Source: Thiotrichaceae bacterium
GTDB lineage: Bacteria; Pseudomonadota; Gammaproteobacteria; Thiotrichales; Thiotrichaceae
Assembly: GCA_026992705.1 (NCBI GenBank)
Contig: JALWYT010000259.1
Span: 1-14,032, forward strand
Reading direction: 5' to 3'
Length of the DNA stretch: 14,032 nt
Numbering within the stretch: position 1 is the stretch's first letter; each line of letters begins with the position of its first letter. The notes below the pieces were generated by a model. The model made no database searches and had not been told where the DNA came from. It was given only the letters and a program-made list of their open reading frames with translations. Of the stretch, positions 1-6,651 are shown piece by piece. The position numbers were made by a program, and so were the translations under genes.

Positions 1-206
1 AGACATAACTATATACTTCCTTTGTAGTTAAAAATTAAGCAGCAAAGATACTGCTTTCTAGAAATATGATCAGAATTTATTAATTCTTGCGATTCAATAA
101 AAGTAAATGTAGTTACTATTTTTTAGTAAATCAAGGTTTTTATCTTGATTAAACAACAAGCTATCACCAACTTCCTCTACTGTACTAAAGAGTTCAATAG
201 GATTAG
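1..206. other. Left-edge intergenic stretch without a gene
   Basis: I see no credible coding frame here. There are three small inverted repeats: AAGCAG(37-42)/CTGCTT(51-56), TTACTA(113-118)/TAGTAA(124-129) around a T-run, and AATCAAG(129-135)/CTTGATT(144-150). The last two lie just past the end of the FUN14-family gene on the minus strand and may end its transcript, although no clean U-tract follows. The stretch at 4-56 also looks like a decayed copy of the repeat at 13904-14032. Confidence 0.5.
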
Positions 207-536
207 TCAGGCTATTTTTAAGCCAACTATAAAGCCTGCAACAGCACTTAAGCCTTTTCCAGTAATACTTAATAAACGATCAACTAAAAAATCACCTGAT
301 GATTTAGCTGCATCGCTTGCTATAGTAGTTATTTGTTTTAAGCCTTCGTCATTAATCTCAACAAAGCCATAGTATTCACTCACAAATAGTAGAACGATTA
401 CCATACCGCCCAAAAACAATACTATTTTTAAGGCTTTCTTTGTAAAATAGCCAACAGCTAAACCAATAATGAAAGGAGCACCAATATTAGCTAGTAAGTA
501 GTTGCTTATATTATCTTTTGTCATTATATCGTTCAT
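207..536 (-). CDS. FUN14-family small membrane protein
   Basis: This 109-residue protein shows the bacterial/archaeal FUN14 pattern. A short polar N-terminus is followed by a glycine-rich hydrophobic segment with a GYFTKKALK turn (residues 29-37), a second hydrophobic helix (about 38-55), the loop YGFVEINDEGL (56-66), an amphipathic stretch, and a C-terminal glycine-bearing hydrophobic helix (about 92-108). FUN14 proteins are integral membrane proteins. The eukaryotic FUNDC1 is a mitophagy receptor, but the bacterial role is unknown and none is claimed. The ATG at 536 lies 6 nt after the tsaC stop, and an AAGG overlapping that stop could serve as ribosome binding site, so co-translation with tsaC is likely. 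A second ATG four codons in is possible. Family call fairly sure; function unknown. Confidence 0.72.
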   Translation of the reverse strand: MNDIMTKDNISNYLLANIGAPFIIGLAVGYFTKKALKIVLFLGGMVIVLLFVSEYYGFVEINDEGLKQITTIASDAAKSSGDFLVDRLLSITGKGLSAVAGFIVGLKIA

Positions 537-542
537 ACTACT

Positions 543-1103
543 TTAACCTTGTCGAATAATGTCTCCTGTTAAAATATCTCTGATCTCAGAAGGTTTTTTA
601 TAATTCCCTAGTTCTGCATCAAAGCAGCTATCAATATGATGATTAAAGTATTGTTCAACTTCATGTATTGTTTTTGCAGGCGGTAAGTGGCTTGGATTGG
701 CACTGGTCGAGACCAAAGCTTGACCATAGGCTTCACATAATTTTTGACTGGCTAGATGATGTGTAATACGAACGGCAATACTTGAGAACTTACCAGTAAG
801 CCACTTAGGTGTATCTTTTGCTGCGGGAATCAGCCATGTAATCGGTTGTTTTCCAGCTGCTTCAATTTTATTGCTGATTTTGGAAGGTTCCAGTGTAATA
901 AAAGGGCGTATTTGTTGAATATTCGCTGCAATAATAATCAGCCCTTTATCAATTGAGCGTTGTTTGACTGTTAATAATCGTTGTACCGCTGTTTTACTAT
1001 AAGGGTTACAACCTAAACCAAACACAGCCTCTGTTGGATAAGCAATAATACCATCCTGCCTGAGAGTATTAACTATTGTTGAGATACTTTGTGTAATTAA
1101 CAT
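543..1103 (-). CDS. tsaC: Threonylcarbamoyl-AMP synthase TsaC (YrdC/RimN)
   Basis: TsaC makes L-threonylcarbamoyl-AMP from threonine, bicarbonate and ATP in the cytoplasm, the first step of t6A37 modification of ANN-decoding tRNAs. The 186-residue protein has the YrdC/Sua5 core: AYPTEAVFGLGC (21-32), the KQRSIDKG nucleotide-binding stretch (47-54), the VSTSAN motif (131-136), and PSEIRDILTGDIIRQG at the C-terminus, matching the ending of E. coli TsaC. I place the start at the ATG at 1103, because translation from the upstream TTG at 1136 adds eleven residues with no family match; an AAGGG sits about 12 nt before the ATG. Where most TsaC proteins have a W-P-G-P-V-T stretch, this one reads GKQPIT (85-90). 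It is followed after 6 nt by the FUN14-family gene. Confidence 0.93.
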   Translation of the reverse strand: MLITQSISTIVNTLRQDGIIAYPTEAVFGLGCNPYSKTAVQRLLTVKQRSIDKGLIIIAANIQQIRPFITLEPSKISNKIEAAGKQPITWLIPAAKDTPKWLTGKFSSIAVRITHHLASQKLCEAYGQALVSTSANPSHLPPAKTIHEVEQYFNHHIDSCFDAELGNYKKPSEIRDILTGDIIRQG

Positions 1104-1143
1104 AAAAATAAAATACCCTTGTGTATTGAAGCTCAATACCCAG

Positions 1144-1179
1144 ATTCATCCTTTCACTGTACTGTATGAAAGGATGAAT
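1144..1179 (-). terminator. 13-bp perfect hairpin between foldase gene and tsaC
   Basis: ATTCATCCTTTCA (1144-1156) pairs perfectly with TGAAAGGATGAAT (1167-1179) around a 10-nt loop. It lies 16 nt after the foldase stop codon and before tsaC, on the minus strand. No U-tract follows on either strand, so it may act as a weak terminator or an mRNA-stabilising 3' hairpin rather than a full intrinsic terminator. Confidence 0.5.
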
Positions 1180-1195
1180 TAGCTTAAAGGGCTAT

Positions 1196-2086
1196 CTATT
1201 TATTACCAGAATCTGTAGCTTGCACTTGTTCCTGCTGTGCTTCTATTTTCTCAGATTTCATCACTTTTTTATCTTCATTGAGGTCGATTAAAATTTTAAC
1301 TTTTGCTTGAGCTCGTAATGAATCCACATAATCTTTCATTTTTTCTTGCTCAATGACGCGCTTTAATTGTGGCTTAATTGCATCTAAACTCGGTAATTTA
1401 ATAGGACGAGTGTCTTCTAGCTTAATAATATGATAACCAAATTTTGTTTTAACAGGAGCCTCTGTCATTTTACCTTTTTCAAGTTTTGTAACAGCCTCTG
1501 AGAATGGAGCTACCATTGCGTTAGGTGAAAACCAGCCTAAATCACCACCATTTTTTCCTGAAGGTCCTGTTGATTTCTTTTTAGCAAGTTCGGCAAAATC
1601 AGCCCCTTTTTTTAATTCATCAATAATAACTTTTGCCTCGGCTTCGGTTTTAACTAGAATATGACGTGCTTTATATTCTGTTTTTGGCTGATCTGCCATA
1701 CGCTTATCATAAGCAGCTTTTAATTCATCATCACTGATTTTAAATGTTTTAACTTTATCCTGACTCCAAGCATTTAAAATTAGACGATCTTGAAAATCTT
1801 TGACTTTTTGTTTGATATCTTCACGTTCGGCTAAACCTGCTTTCATTGCCTCTTGCCTGACAACTTCTGTAGTAATTAGGTCTTCTAACAGTGTTTTTTT
1901 ATCAAGCTGCTCAGTACGATTAGAACGCTTTACTAAATCACTCAAAGCATCTAATGTTGATTGTTTGATATCACTACCATTGACAGTTGCAATAGTTTTA
2001 TCTTCAGCAAATGCTCTCGATAAAAGTGCAGATGACACTGCAAGAGACAAACTCATTAATCCAATAATTAGTAATTTTTTGCCCAT
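1196..2086 (-). CDS. Periplasmic parvulin-type peptidyl-prolyl isomerase (PpiC/SurA-like foldase)
   Basis: This 296-residue exported foldase probably catalyses cis-trans isomerisation of X-Pro bonds in periplasmic or outer-membrane proteins. It has a signal peptide (residues 1-27: KK, hydrophobic core, AFA before ED), a SurA-N/chaperone-like helical region (about 30-135), one parvulin domain (about 138-227) with RHILVK, GADFAELAKKKS, GGDLGWF and KFGYHIIKLED, and a helical C-terminus (228-272) with a charged Glu/Gln-rich tail. It has one parvulin domain where SurA has two, and the layout is closer to PpiC/PrsA-type proteins. AGGGG six to seven bases before the ATG at 2086 supports the start. 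It follows yciI after 27 nt, so yciB-yciI-foldase look like one operon. Sure of the fold; the client proteins are unknown. Confidence 0.9.
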   Translation of the reverse strand: MGKKLLIIGLMSLSLAVSSALLSRAFAEDKTIATVNGSDIKQSTLDALSDLVKRSNRTEQLDKKTLLEDLITTEVVRQEAMKAGLAEREDIKQKVKDFQDRLILNAWSQDKVKTFKISDDELKAAYDKRMADQPKTEYKARHILVKTEAEAKVIIDELKKGADFAELAKKKSTGPSGKNGGDLGWFSPNAMVAPFSEAVTKLEKGKMTEAPVKTKFGYHIIKLEDTRPIKLPSLDAIKPQLKRVIEQEKMKDYVDSLRAQAKVKILIDLNEDKKVMKSEKIEAQQEQVQATDSGNK

Positions 2087-2113
2087 TTTTTTCCCCTAGT
2101 TCCTACGTTTTAT

Positions 2114-2413
2114 TTAAGGTAAAACACGTTTAAATGGTTTTACCATAACTTGTTGATAAACACCTGCTTTAATATATGGGTCAGTATCTGCCCATGCTTG
2201 AGCATGTTTCAATGAATCAAATTCTGCAACAATCAGACTCCCTGTAAAGCCAGCCGTTCCTGGATCTTCTGAGTCAATGGCAGGGTGAGGTCCTGCTAAA
2301 ACCAATTTACCTGCTTCTTTTAATTGATTTAATCGTTTAATATGAGCAGGACGTACTGCAAGACGCTTCTCTAAACTATCCTCAGTATCTTGTGAGATAA
2401 TGGCATATAACAT
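2114..2413 (-). CDS. yciI: YciI family protein
   Basis: The 99-residue protein has the YciI (DGPF/ferredoxin-like) pattern: MLYAIISQD at the start, LEKRLAVRPAHIKRL (14-28), the AGPHPAID loop with its conserved His and Asp, and a C-terminal YQQVMVKPFKRVLP. E. coli YciI has no settled role; some family members have been proposed to act as small hydrolases or dehalogenases. I start at the ATG at 2413: the longer frame to 2449 adds twelve unmatched residues, while AAGGA eight bases upstream fits 2413. That ribosome binding site lies inside the last codons of yciB, and only 4 nt separate the two genes, so translation is probably coupled. Confidence 0.9.
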   Translation of the reverse strand: MLYAIISQDTEDSLEKRLAVRPAHIKRLNQLKEAGKLVLAGPHPAIDSEDPGTAGFTGSLIVAEFDSLKHAQAWADTDPYIKAGVYQQVMVKPFKRVLP

Positions 2414-2417
2414 TTTA

Positions 2418-3053
2418 TTATTCCTTATCCGAATCTTCAATTGATTCAATCACTGTAGCATTCTTCATTAAATAAAAAGTTTGGGCAATAACAAAAATAA
2501 AAGTCGCTCCCATTAACCCATAGAATTTAAAATTAACCCAATTCTGTTCACCAAATTGATAATAAACATAGAGATTAATTAAACCGATAATAAAGAAAAA
2601 TAAGACCCAAGATAAGTTAAGTTTCATCCATATTGCCTGTGTTGCATCAAATGCTTTTCCCATTAAACGTTGAATAATAGGTTTTTTTCCAACAAATTGA
2701 CTCAGCAAAAAAACTACAGCAAAGAGCCAATTAATTAGTGTTACTTTCCATACTAAAAGTTTTGCATCTTTCATAATAATCGTCGCACCACCAAGAACAA
2801 GCAAAAGTACTAGTGAAATAATATGCATTTTCTCAAGACGACGATAGACATAAAAGTGCATAATATTTTGCAATACTGTTGCAAGAATAATGACTAAAGT
2901 TGCGAGAAACATAGCATCTTTAGGATTATTTTGGTCTATTGAGAAATATGGAAACTGATTAACAGCAGTAATAATTTCTGATGGTAAACTACCAAAAAAC
3001 TTATAGGTTAAAAAAAATAGCAATACTGGAAAAAAATCAAAAAAGAATTTCAT
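2418..3053 (-). CDS. yciB: Inner-membrane septation/envelope protein YciB (IspZ family)
   Basis: This 211-residue polytopic inner-membrane protein matches YciB along its length: MKFFFDFFPVLLFFLTYKFFG at the N-terminus, a YRRLEKMHIISL stretch, KPIIQRLMGK after the third or fourth helix, WMKLNLSWVLFFFIIGLINLYV, and EQNWVNFKFYGLMG before the last helix. I count about five or six membrane segments. E. coli YciB is linked to septation and cell-envelope integrity, with genetic ties to DcrB and ZipA; the name ispZ comes from early septation work. It carries about 20 residues between helices 1 and 2 that E. coli YciB lacks. It leads the minus-strand cluster and is divergent from yciO. No strong Shine-Dalgarno precedes its ATG. 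Confidence 0.93.
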   Translation of the reverse strand: MKFFFDFFPVLLFFLTYKFFGSLPSEIITAVNQFPYFSIDQNNPKDAMFLATLVIILATVLQNIMHFYVYRRLEKMHIISLVLLLVLGGATIIMKDAKLLVWKVTLINWLFAVVFLLSQFVGKKPIIQRLMGKAFDATQAIWMKLNLSWVLFFFIIGLINLYVYYQFGEQNWVNFKFYGLMGATFIFVIAQTFYLMKNATVIESIEDSDKE

Positions 3054-3163
3054 AATTTATTATTAATTCATCTCATAATTTTAAAGATTAGTTAGTTTAG
3101 CCCGCAGACTAACGACAACAGGTGGTGTAGAATACGTGATTTTACATAATTAGTCAGCGATAA
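3054..3163. promoter_or_regulatory. Divergent intergenic region yciB/yciO
   Basis: This 110-bp gap separates two divergent genes and must hold promoters in both directions. It contains the inverted repeat GTTAGT(3091-3096)/ACTAAC(3108-3113) with an 11-nt loop, and a TAGAAT box at 3128-3133 that could be a -10 for yciO. No convincing -35 is visible at the right spacing, so exact promoters are not assigned. Confidence 0.35.
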
Positions 3164-3790
3164 ATGAGCAAAACTCTCTCTATTCATCCCGATAATCCAC
3201 AAATACGCCTGATAAATCAGGCAGTTGACATTATAAATAAAGGTGGAATTGTTATCTATCCAACCGATTCTAGCTATGCAATAGGTTGCCATATTGATAA
3301 TAAAGCGGCACGGGATCGTATTCGTCAAATTCGTCGTTTAGATGATAAACACCATTTTACTTTAATGTGCCGTGACTTATCCGAGATTTCTAAATATGGC
3401 ATTGTCGATAATATAAATTACCGCCTGCTTAAAAACTTAACACCGGGGGCTTACACTTTCATTTTAAAAGCAACTCGAGAAGTACCAAGGCGTTTACAAA
3501 ACCCTAAGCGTAAAACGATTGGTTTGCGTATTCCAGAAAATAATATTGCTCAAGCATTGCTTGAATCACTTGATGAACCTTTAATGTCATGTTCCTTGAT
3601 TATGCCAAATGAGGACTTACCTTTAAACGACCCATACCAAATAGAATTAATATTGGATAAACACGTCGAGTTGATTATTGATGGTGGTTTTTGTGGCTAT
3701 GAACCTACCACGGTGATTGATCTAATATCAGCACCACCTGAGATTTTACGTAGAGGTAAAGGTGATGTTGATTGGCTAATTCAACATTAA
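3164..3790 (+). CDS. yciO: YciO, Sua5/YciO/YrdC family protein
   Basis: The 208-residue protein aligns with E. coli YciO from its first residues: IHPDNPQIRLINQAVDII (7-24), IYPTDSSYAIGC (31-42), HFTLMCRDLSEIS (64-76), the KRKTIGLRIP stretch (115-124) and the PTTVIDL ending. The family folds like TsaC and binds ATP and threonine, and YciO can make threonylcarbamoyl-AMP in vitro, but in E. coli it does not replace TsaC and its physiological role is unsettled. The Ser-Thr-Ser-Ala stretch of TsaC is SCSL here (142-145), a normal YciO difference. It starts a plus-strand unit with the M50 protease (20-nt gap) and trpS, an order seen in many gammaproteobacteria. Its ribosome binding site is weak. 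Confidence 0.93.
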   Translation: MSKTLSIHPDNPQIRLINQAVDIINKGGIVIYPTDSSYAIGCHIDNKAARDRIRQIRRLDDKHHFTLMCRDLSEISKYGIVDNINYRLLKNLTPGAYTFILKATREVPRRLQNPKRKTIGLRIPENNIAQALLESLDEPLMSCSLIMPNEDLPLNDPYQIELILDKHVELIIDGGFCGYEPTTVIDLISAPPEILRRGKGDVDWLIQH

Positions 3791-3810
3791 CTTCAGGACA
3801 ATCTAATTAA

Positions 3811-4461
3811 ATGAATGCAGATACTATTTATCAAATAGCAACATGGGCATTACCTATCCTACTTGCAATTACGTTACATGAATACGCTCATGGCTGGGTT
3901 GCAAATAAATTAGGTGACAATACCGCTAAAGCACTAGGTAGATTAACAATAAATCCTATTAAGCACATTGATCCTATTGGGACTATCTTAATACCTGGAA
4001 TACTATTATTGATAGGCTCATCATTTTTATTTGGTTATGCAAAGCCTATTCCTGTTAATGCTCGTAACCTAAAAAATATACGCAAAGATATGGCAATTAT
4101 TGCTATTGCAGGACCATTATCTAATTTGTTTATGGCATTTGCTTGGGGATTTATTATGCTATTTGCAACATATGGTATATTTGGTGATGTTGCTATTGCT
4201 AAGGGTTTTTATGATATGGGTAAAAATGGTGTATTAATCAATGTATTACTAATGGTCTTAAATTTACTACCTATTCCTCCCTTAGATGGAGCTAAAGTAC
4301 TATCCGGTTTTGTGCCCAAAAATATCGCTAACACCTTAGATAGAGTTGAACCTTATGGTTTTTTCATTTTAATTGGGTTATTGTTTTTAGGAATATTAAA
4401 TAAAATCATGCTTCCTATAATGATTCCTATTTTAGCTATTATTTATTCTATATTTACTTAG
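3811..4461 (+). CDS. Site-2-type zinc metalloprotease, M50 family (Rip/SpoIVFB-like)
   Basis: The 216-residue polytopic membrane protein carries the M50 active-site pair: HEYAH at residues 23-27 in the first helix, and NLLPIPPLDG (151-160) supplying the third zinc ligand Asp159. The NPIKHIDPIGT segment (48-58) and the AIAGPLSN segment (98-105) are also typical of the short, PDZ-less M50 proteins found next to yciO and trpS. Such enzymes cleave within the membrane, usually completing release of a regulator. No substrate or anti-sigma factor is visible nearby, so the target is unknown. The ATG at 3811 has an AGGA about 12 nt upstream, which is somewhat far. trpS follows after 10 nt. Confidence 0.9.
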   Translation: MNADTIYQIATWALPILLAITLHEYAHGWVANKLGDNTAKALGRLTINPIKHIDPIGTILIPGILLLIGSSFLFGYAKPIPVNARNLKNIRKDMAIIAIAGPLSNLFMAFAWGFIMLFATYGIFGDVAIAKGFYDMGKNGVLINVLLMVLNLLPIPPLDGAKVLSGFVPKNIANTLDRVEPYGFFILIGLLFLGILNKIMLPIMIPILAIIYSIFT

Positions 4462-4471
4462 GAAAAGACAA

Positions 4472-5692
4472 GTGGATACAACATCTTCACAACCCACACG
4501 TGTTGTTTCAGGAATGCGACCCACAGGGAAGTTGCATTTAGGACATTATCACGGTGTATTAAAAAACTGGGTTGATATGCAGCTCAACTATGAATGTTTT
4601 TTCTTTATTGCGGATTGGCATGCACTAACAACTAACTACGCAGATACCAGCATGATTCCCGAAAGTATAGAAAACATGCTAATTGATTGGCTAGCTGCTG
4701 GTATTAGCCCTAGCTCTGCAACATTATTTGTACAATCCATGGTGCCAGAGCATGCTGAATTACATTTATTATTATCCATGATTACTCCCTTAGGCTGGCT
4801 AGAACGTGTTCCTACCTTTAAAGATCAACAAGAAAAATTAAAAGAAAAAGATTTAGCCACCTATGGATTTTTAGGCTACCCACTGCTGCAATCTGCTGAT
4901 ATTTTACTATATAAAGCAGGCTTAGTTCCTGTAGGTGAAGATCAGGTCGCTCATGTTGAGCTAACACGAGAAGTGGCAAGACGATTTAACCATATCTATG
5001 GTCGTGAGCCTGATTTTGAAGAGCGTGCAGAACAAGCCATCAAAAAAATGGGCAAAAAGAACGCCAGAATGTATCGCAATTATCGTAAACGTTATCAAGA
5101 GAAAGGTGATACAGAAGCCTTATCAATCGCCAAAGCGATGCTAGATGCCCAGCAAAATATTTCTGTCGGAGATAGAGAGCGATTATTTGGTTATTTAGAA
5201 GGTTCTGGTGTGATTATTTTGCCTGAACCACAAGCTAAACTAACTAAAGCATCAAAAATGCCTGGTACAGATGGGCAAAAGATGTCTAAATCTTATAATA
5301 ATACCATTAGCCTAACAGAAGATGCAGAATCCATTGAGCTTAAGATTCGCAAAATGCCAACTGATACTAATCGTAAACGCCTAAGTGATCCTGGTAATCC
5401 AGATAAATGTCCTGTATGGAAACTACATGAAATCTATTCAGATGATAATATAAAACAATGGGTAATAGAGGGCTGTCGCCATGCGAGTATTGGCTGTTTA
5501 GATTGTAAACAACCCATCATTAGTGCGATACAAAAAGAGCTTGCACCTATTCGTGAACGAGCAAATGATTATAAAGCTGATCGTCATCAATTAAAAAATA
5601 TCTTACAAGATGGAAGTGAAGCAGCAAGAGAAATTGCCCGAGAAACTTTGGATGACGTGGTAGAGGCTATGCGGTTTGCTTATCAGACTTAA
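4472..5692 (+). CDS. trpS: Tryptophanyl-tRNA synthetase
   Basis: This class I aminoacyl-tRNA synthetase charges tRNA-Trp with tryptophan in the cytoplasm. The HIGH-type motif reads HLGH (22-25) after the G-M-R-P-T-G-K loop, and KMSKS is at 270-274. FGLY-type core motifs such as GYPLLQSADILLY and PVGEDQ (153-158) are intact. At 406 residues it is about 70 longer than E. coli TrpS. The extra lies mainly in a charged helical insertion at about 185-246 ending in GDRERLFGYLEG, which I recognise from Pseudomonas-type TrpS. Translation starts at a GTG (4472) supported by AGGA eight bases upstream and by the protein's N-terminal alignment. It is last in yciO-M50-trpS; scpA and scpB, often next in related genomes, are absent. 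Confidence 0.96.
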   Translation: MDTTSSQPTRVVSGMRPTGKLHLGHYHGVLKNWVDMQLNYECFFFIADWHALTTNYADTSMIPESIENMLIDWLAAGISPSSATLFVQSMVPEHAELHLLLSMITPLGWLERVPTFKDQQEKLKEKDLATYGFLGYPLLQSADILLYKAGLVPVGEDQVAHVELTREVARRFNHIYGREPDFEERAEQAIKKMGKKNARMYRNYRKRYQEKGDTEALSIAKAMLDAQQNISVGDRERLFGYLEGSGVIILPEPQAKLTKASKMPGTDGQKMSKSYNNTISLTEDAESIELKIRKMPTDTNRKRLSDPGNPDKCPVWKLHEIYSDDNIKQWVIEGCRHASIGCLDCKQPIISAIQKELAPIRERANDYKADRHQLKNILQDGSEAAREIARETLDDVVEAMRFAYQT

Positions 5693-5720
5693 TTTGTAGC
5701 GATTCTGTAAAGCGGAAAAG

Positions 5721-5745
5721 ATCAATCCTTGAGCAAAGGATTGAT
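5721..5745. terminator. Hairpin downstream of trpS
   Basis: ATCAATCCTT (5721-5730) pairs perfectly with AAGGATTGAT (5736-5745) around a 5-nt loop. It precedes the stronger terminator at 5755-5785. No U-tract follows on the plus strand; on the minus strand CTTTTCC follows, so it could back up termination of the opposing gene. Confidence 0.5.
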
Positions 5746-5754
5746 ATTAAGCAC

Positions 5755-5786
5755 AAAAAAGTCCAGCACTAGGCTGGGCTTTTTTG
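5755..5786. terminator. Bidirectional intrinsic terminator between convergent trpS and the Gly/Asn-rich gene
   Basis: AAAAAAGTCCAGC (5755-5767) pairs with GCTGGGCTTTTTT (5773-5785) around loop ACTAG, with one G-T wobble. The A-run and T-run give a U-tract on both strands. It lies 62 nt past the trpS stop and 24 nt past the stop of the opposing gene, as expected for a shared terminator. Confidence 0.9.
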
Positions 5787-5809
5787 TAGCTTATGATTCT
5801 GCTATCAGC

Positions 5810-6409
5810 TTACTTAGCAGCAGCTTCTGTGCTAGCAGTTGCTTCTGCTTTAGGTGTAACTGCAGTTGCTTTTGCTTCTGTCTTAGATGTAATAGCTTGT
5901 ATTGCTTTCTTTTGTTGTTCAGCCATCATTTTTTGCATTTCTTCAAAAGAAGGAGCACTTGATGCAGCAGGAGTAGTAGGTTGAGCTACAAAAGGTATAG
6001 GAGCATAGCCTCCCATATATCCACTATTAGCATTTTGTGAAGCAGCACCTGCTGCTTGAGTATTACCAGCACCTTGACCATTAAATGCAGAATTACCAGT
6101 ACCATTACCAGTAAAGTCACCTTTACCATCAAAAGCACCATCAGCAGCCATATCTGTTTTACCTTTGCCTTTAAAAGTCAAAGTAAACTCAACTTCACCA
6201 TCAGCATTACCATTACCACGACCCCAGCCATTTGCATTACCATTACCTGTTGTATTTACAGTACCATTTCCAGTACCGTATGCATTACCGTTACCGTATG
6301 ATTGACCATTACCATAGCCATTTTGTATACCATCCATCCAGTCAGCAGATGCAGTTGTAGCAGCAGTAAGAGCGATAAGTGCAGAAAGAGTGATAGTTTG
6401 TAATTTCAT
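5810..6409 (-). CDS. Secreted Gly/Asn-rich low-complexity protein, sulfur-globule-protein-like
   Basis: The 199-residue product has a clear signal peptide (1-22, ending T-A-S-A before DWMDG). A Gly/Asn/Tyr-rich stretch with recurring GNG and GxGN units follows (27-72: GYGNGQSYGNGNAYGTGNG). A short amphipathic insert, VEFTLTFKGKGKTDM (73-87), precedes a second GNG-type stretch (91-133) ending in GYMGGYAPIPF. After a Pro/Ala linker comes a probable helix (FEEMQKMMAEQQKKAIQ, 155-171) and a Lys/Thr/Ala/Glu tail with T-E-A-K-A-T-like repeats. Composition and layout resemble sulfur-globule envelope proteins, the secreted Gly-rich proteins that coat periplasmic sulfur inclusions in sulfur oxidisers; this is resemblance by eye. 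Other structural low-complexity roles are possible. AGGAG seven bases before the ATG and a good promoter suggest strong expression. There are no cysteines after the signal peptide. Confidence 0.85.
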   Translation of the reverse strand: MKLQTITLSALIALTAATTASADWMDGIQNGYGNGQSYGNGNAYGTGNGTVNTTGNGNANGWGRGNGNADGEVEFTLTFKGKGKTDMAADGAFDGKGDFTGNGTGNSAFNGQGAGNTQAAGAASQNANSGYMGGYAPIPFVAQPTTPAASSAPSFEEMQKMMAEQQKKAIQAITSKTEAKATAVTPKAEATASTEAAAK

Positions 6410-6459
6410 TTTAAATCTCCTAGCAGATTTAGTTTAATTAGAATAAGTAATTTACGGAT

Positions 6460-6516
6460 GAGTATTTACTCCCAATCGATAATGCATATATTATTATTTA
6501 CTAATATACTAATCAA
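6460..6516 (-). promoter_or_regulatory. Promoter and palindrome upstream of the Gly/Asn-rich gene
   Basis: On the minus strand, TTGATT (6516-6511) and TAATAT (6493-6488) are separated by exactly 17 nt, a good sigma70 promoter about 80 nt before the start codon. Between it and the gene lies the palindrome GAGTATTTACTC (6460-6471), which could be an operator or a 5'-leader hairpin. Confidence 0.6.
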
Positions 6517-6582
6517 GTGTTATTTTAAATTTTTTCATTTTTTATTGAACTTTTTGAGTTTCAGTAACTAACTTATACAAGC

Positions 6583-6612
6583 TAAAAGAATGAATCTATA
6601 TTCATTCTTTTA
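6583..6612 (-). terminator. Hairpin terminator after hemE
   Basis: TAAAAGAATGAA (6583-6594) pairs perfectly with TTCATTCTTTTA (6601-6612) around a 6-nt loop, 40 nt past the hemE stop on the minus strand. The 3' arm ends in TTTTA, so the stem itself carries a short U-run. It probably ends the rpsU-yqeY-hemE transcription unit. Confidence 0.65.
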
Positions 6613-6651
6613 TTTATTGATAAACAGCTCTTTCTATAAATGTTATAAAGC

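Noticed and set aside
1104..1136. TTG-initiated N-terminal extension of TsaC
   Set aside because: The eleven added residues have no counterpart in the family, and the ATG at 1103 gives the expected N-terminus.
2414..2449. N-terminal extension of YciI overlapping yciB
   Set aside because: Family members begin at MLYAI; the ATG at 2413 has a well-spaced AAGGA.
3811..4461. RseP-type sigma-E protease
   Set aside because: At 216 residues with no PDZ domain and the HEYAHG/NLLPIPPLDG form, it is the short M50 type found next to trpS, not RseP.
6056..6301. Plus-strand frame rich in Thr/Ile/Ser opposite the Gly/Asn-rich gene
   Set aside because: It is the antisense reading of the GNG repeats; its composition follows directly from that low-complexity sequence.
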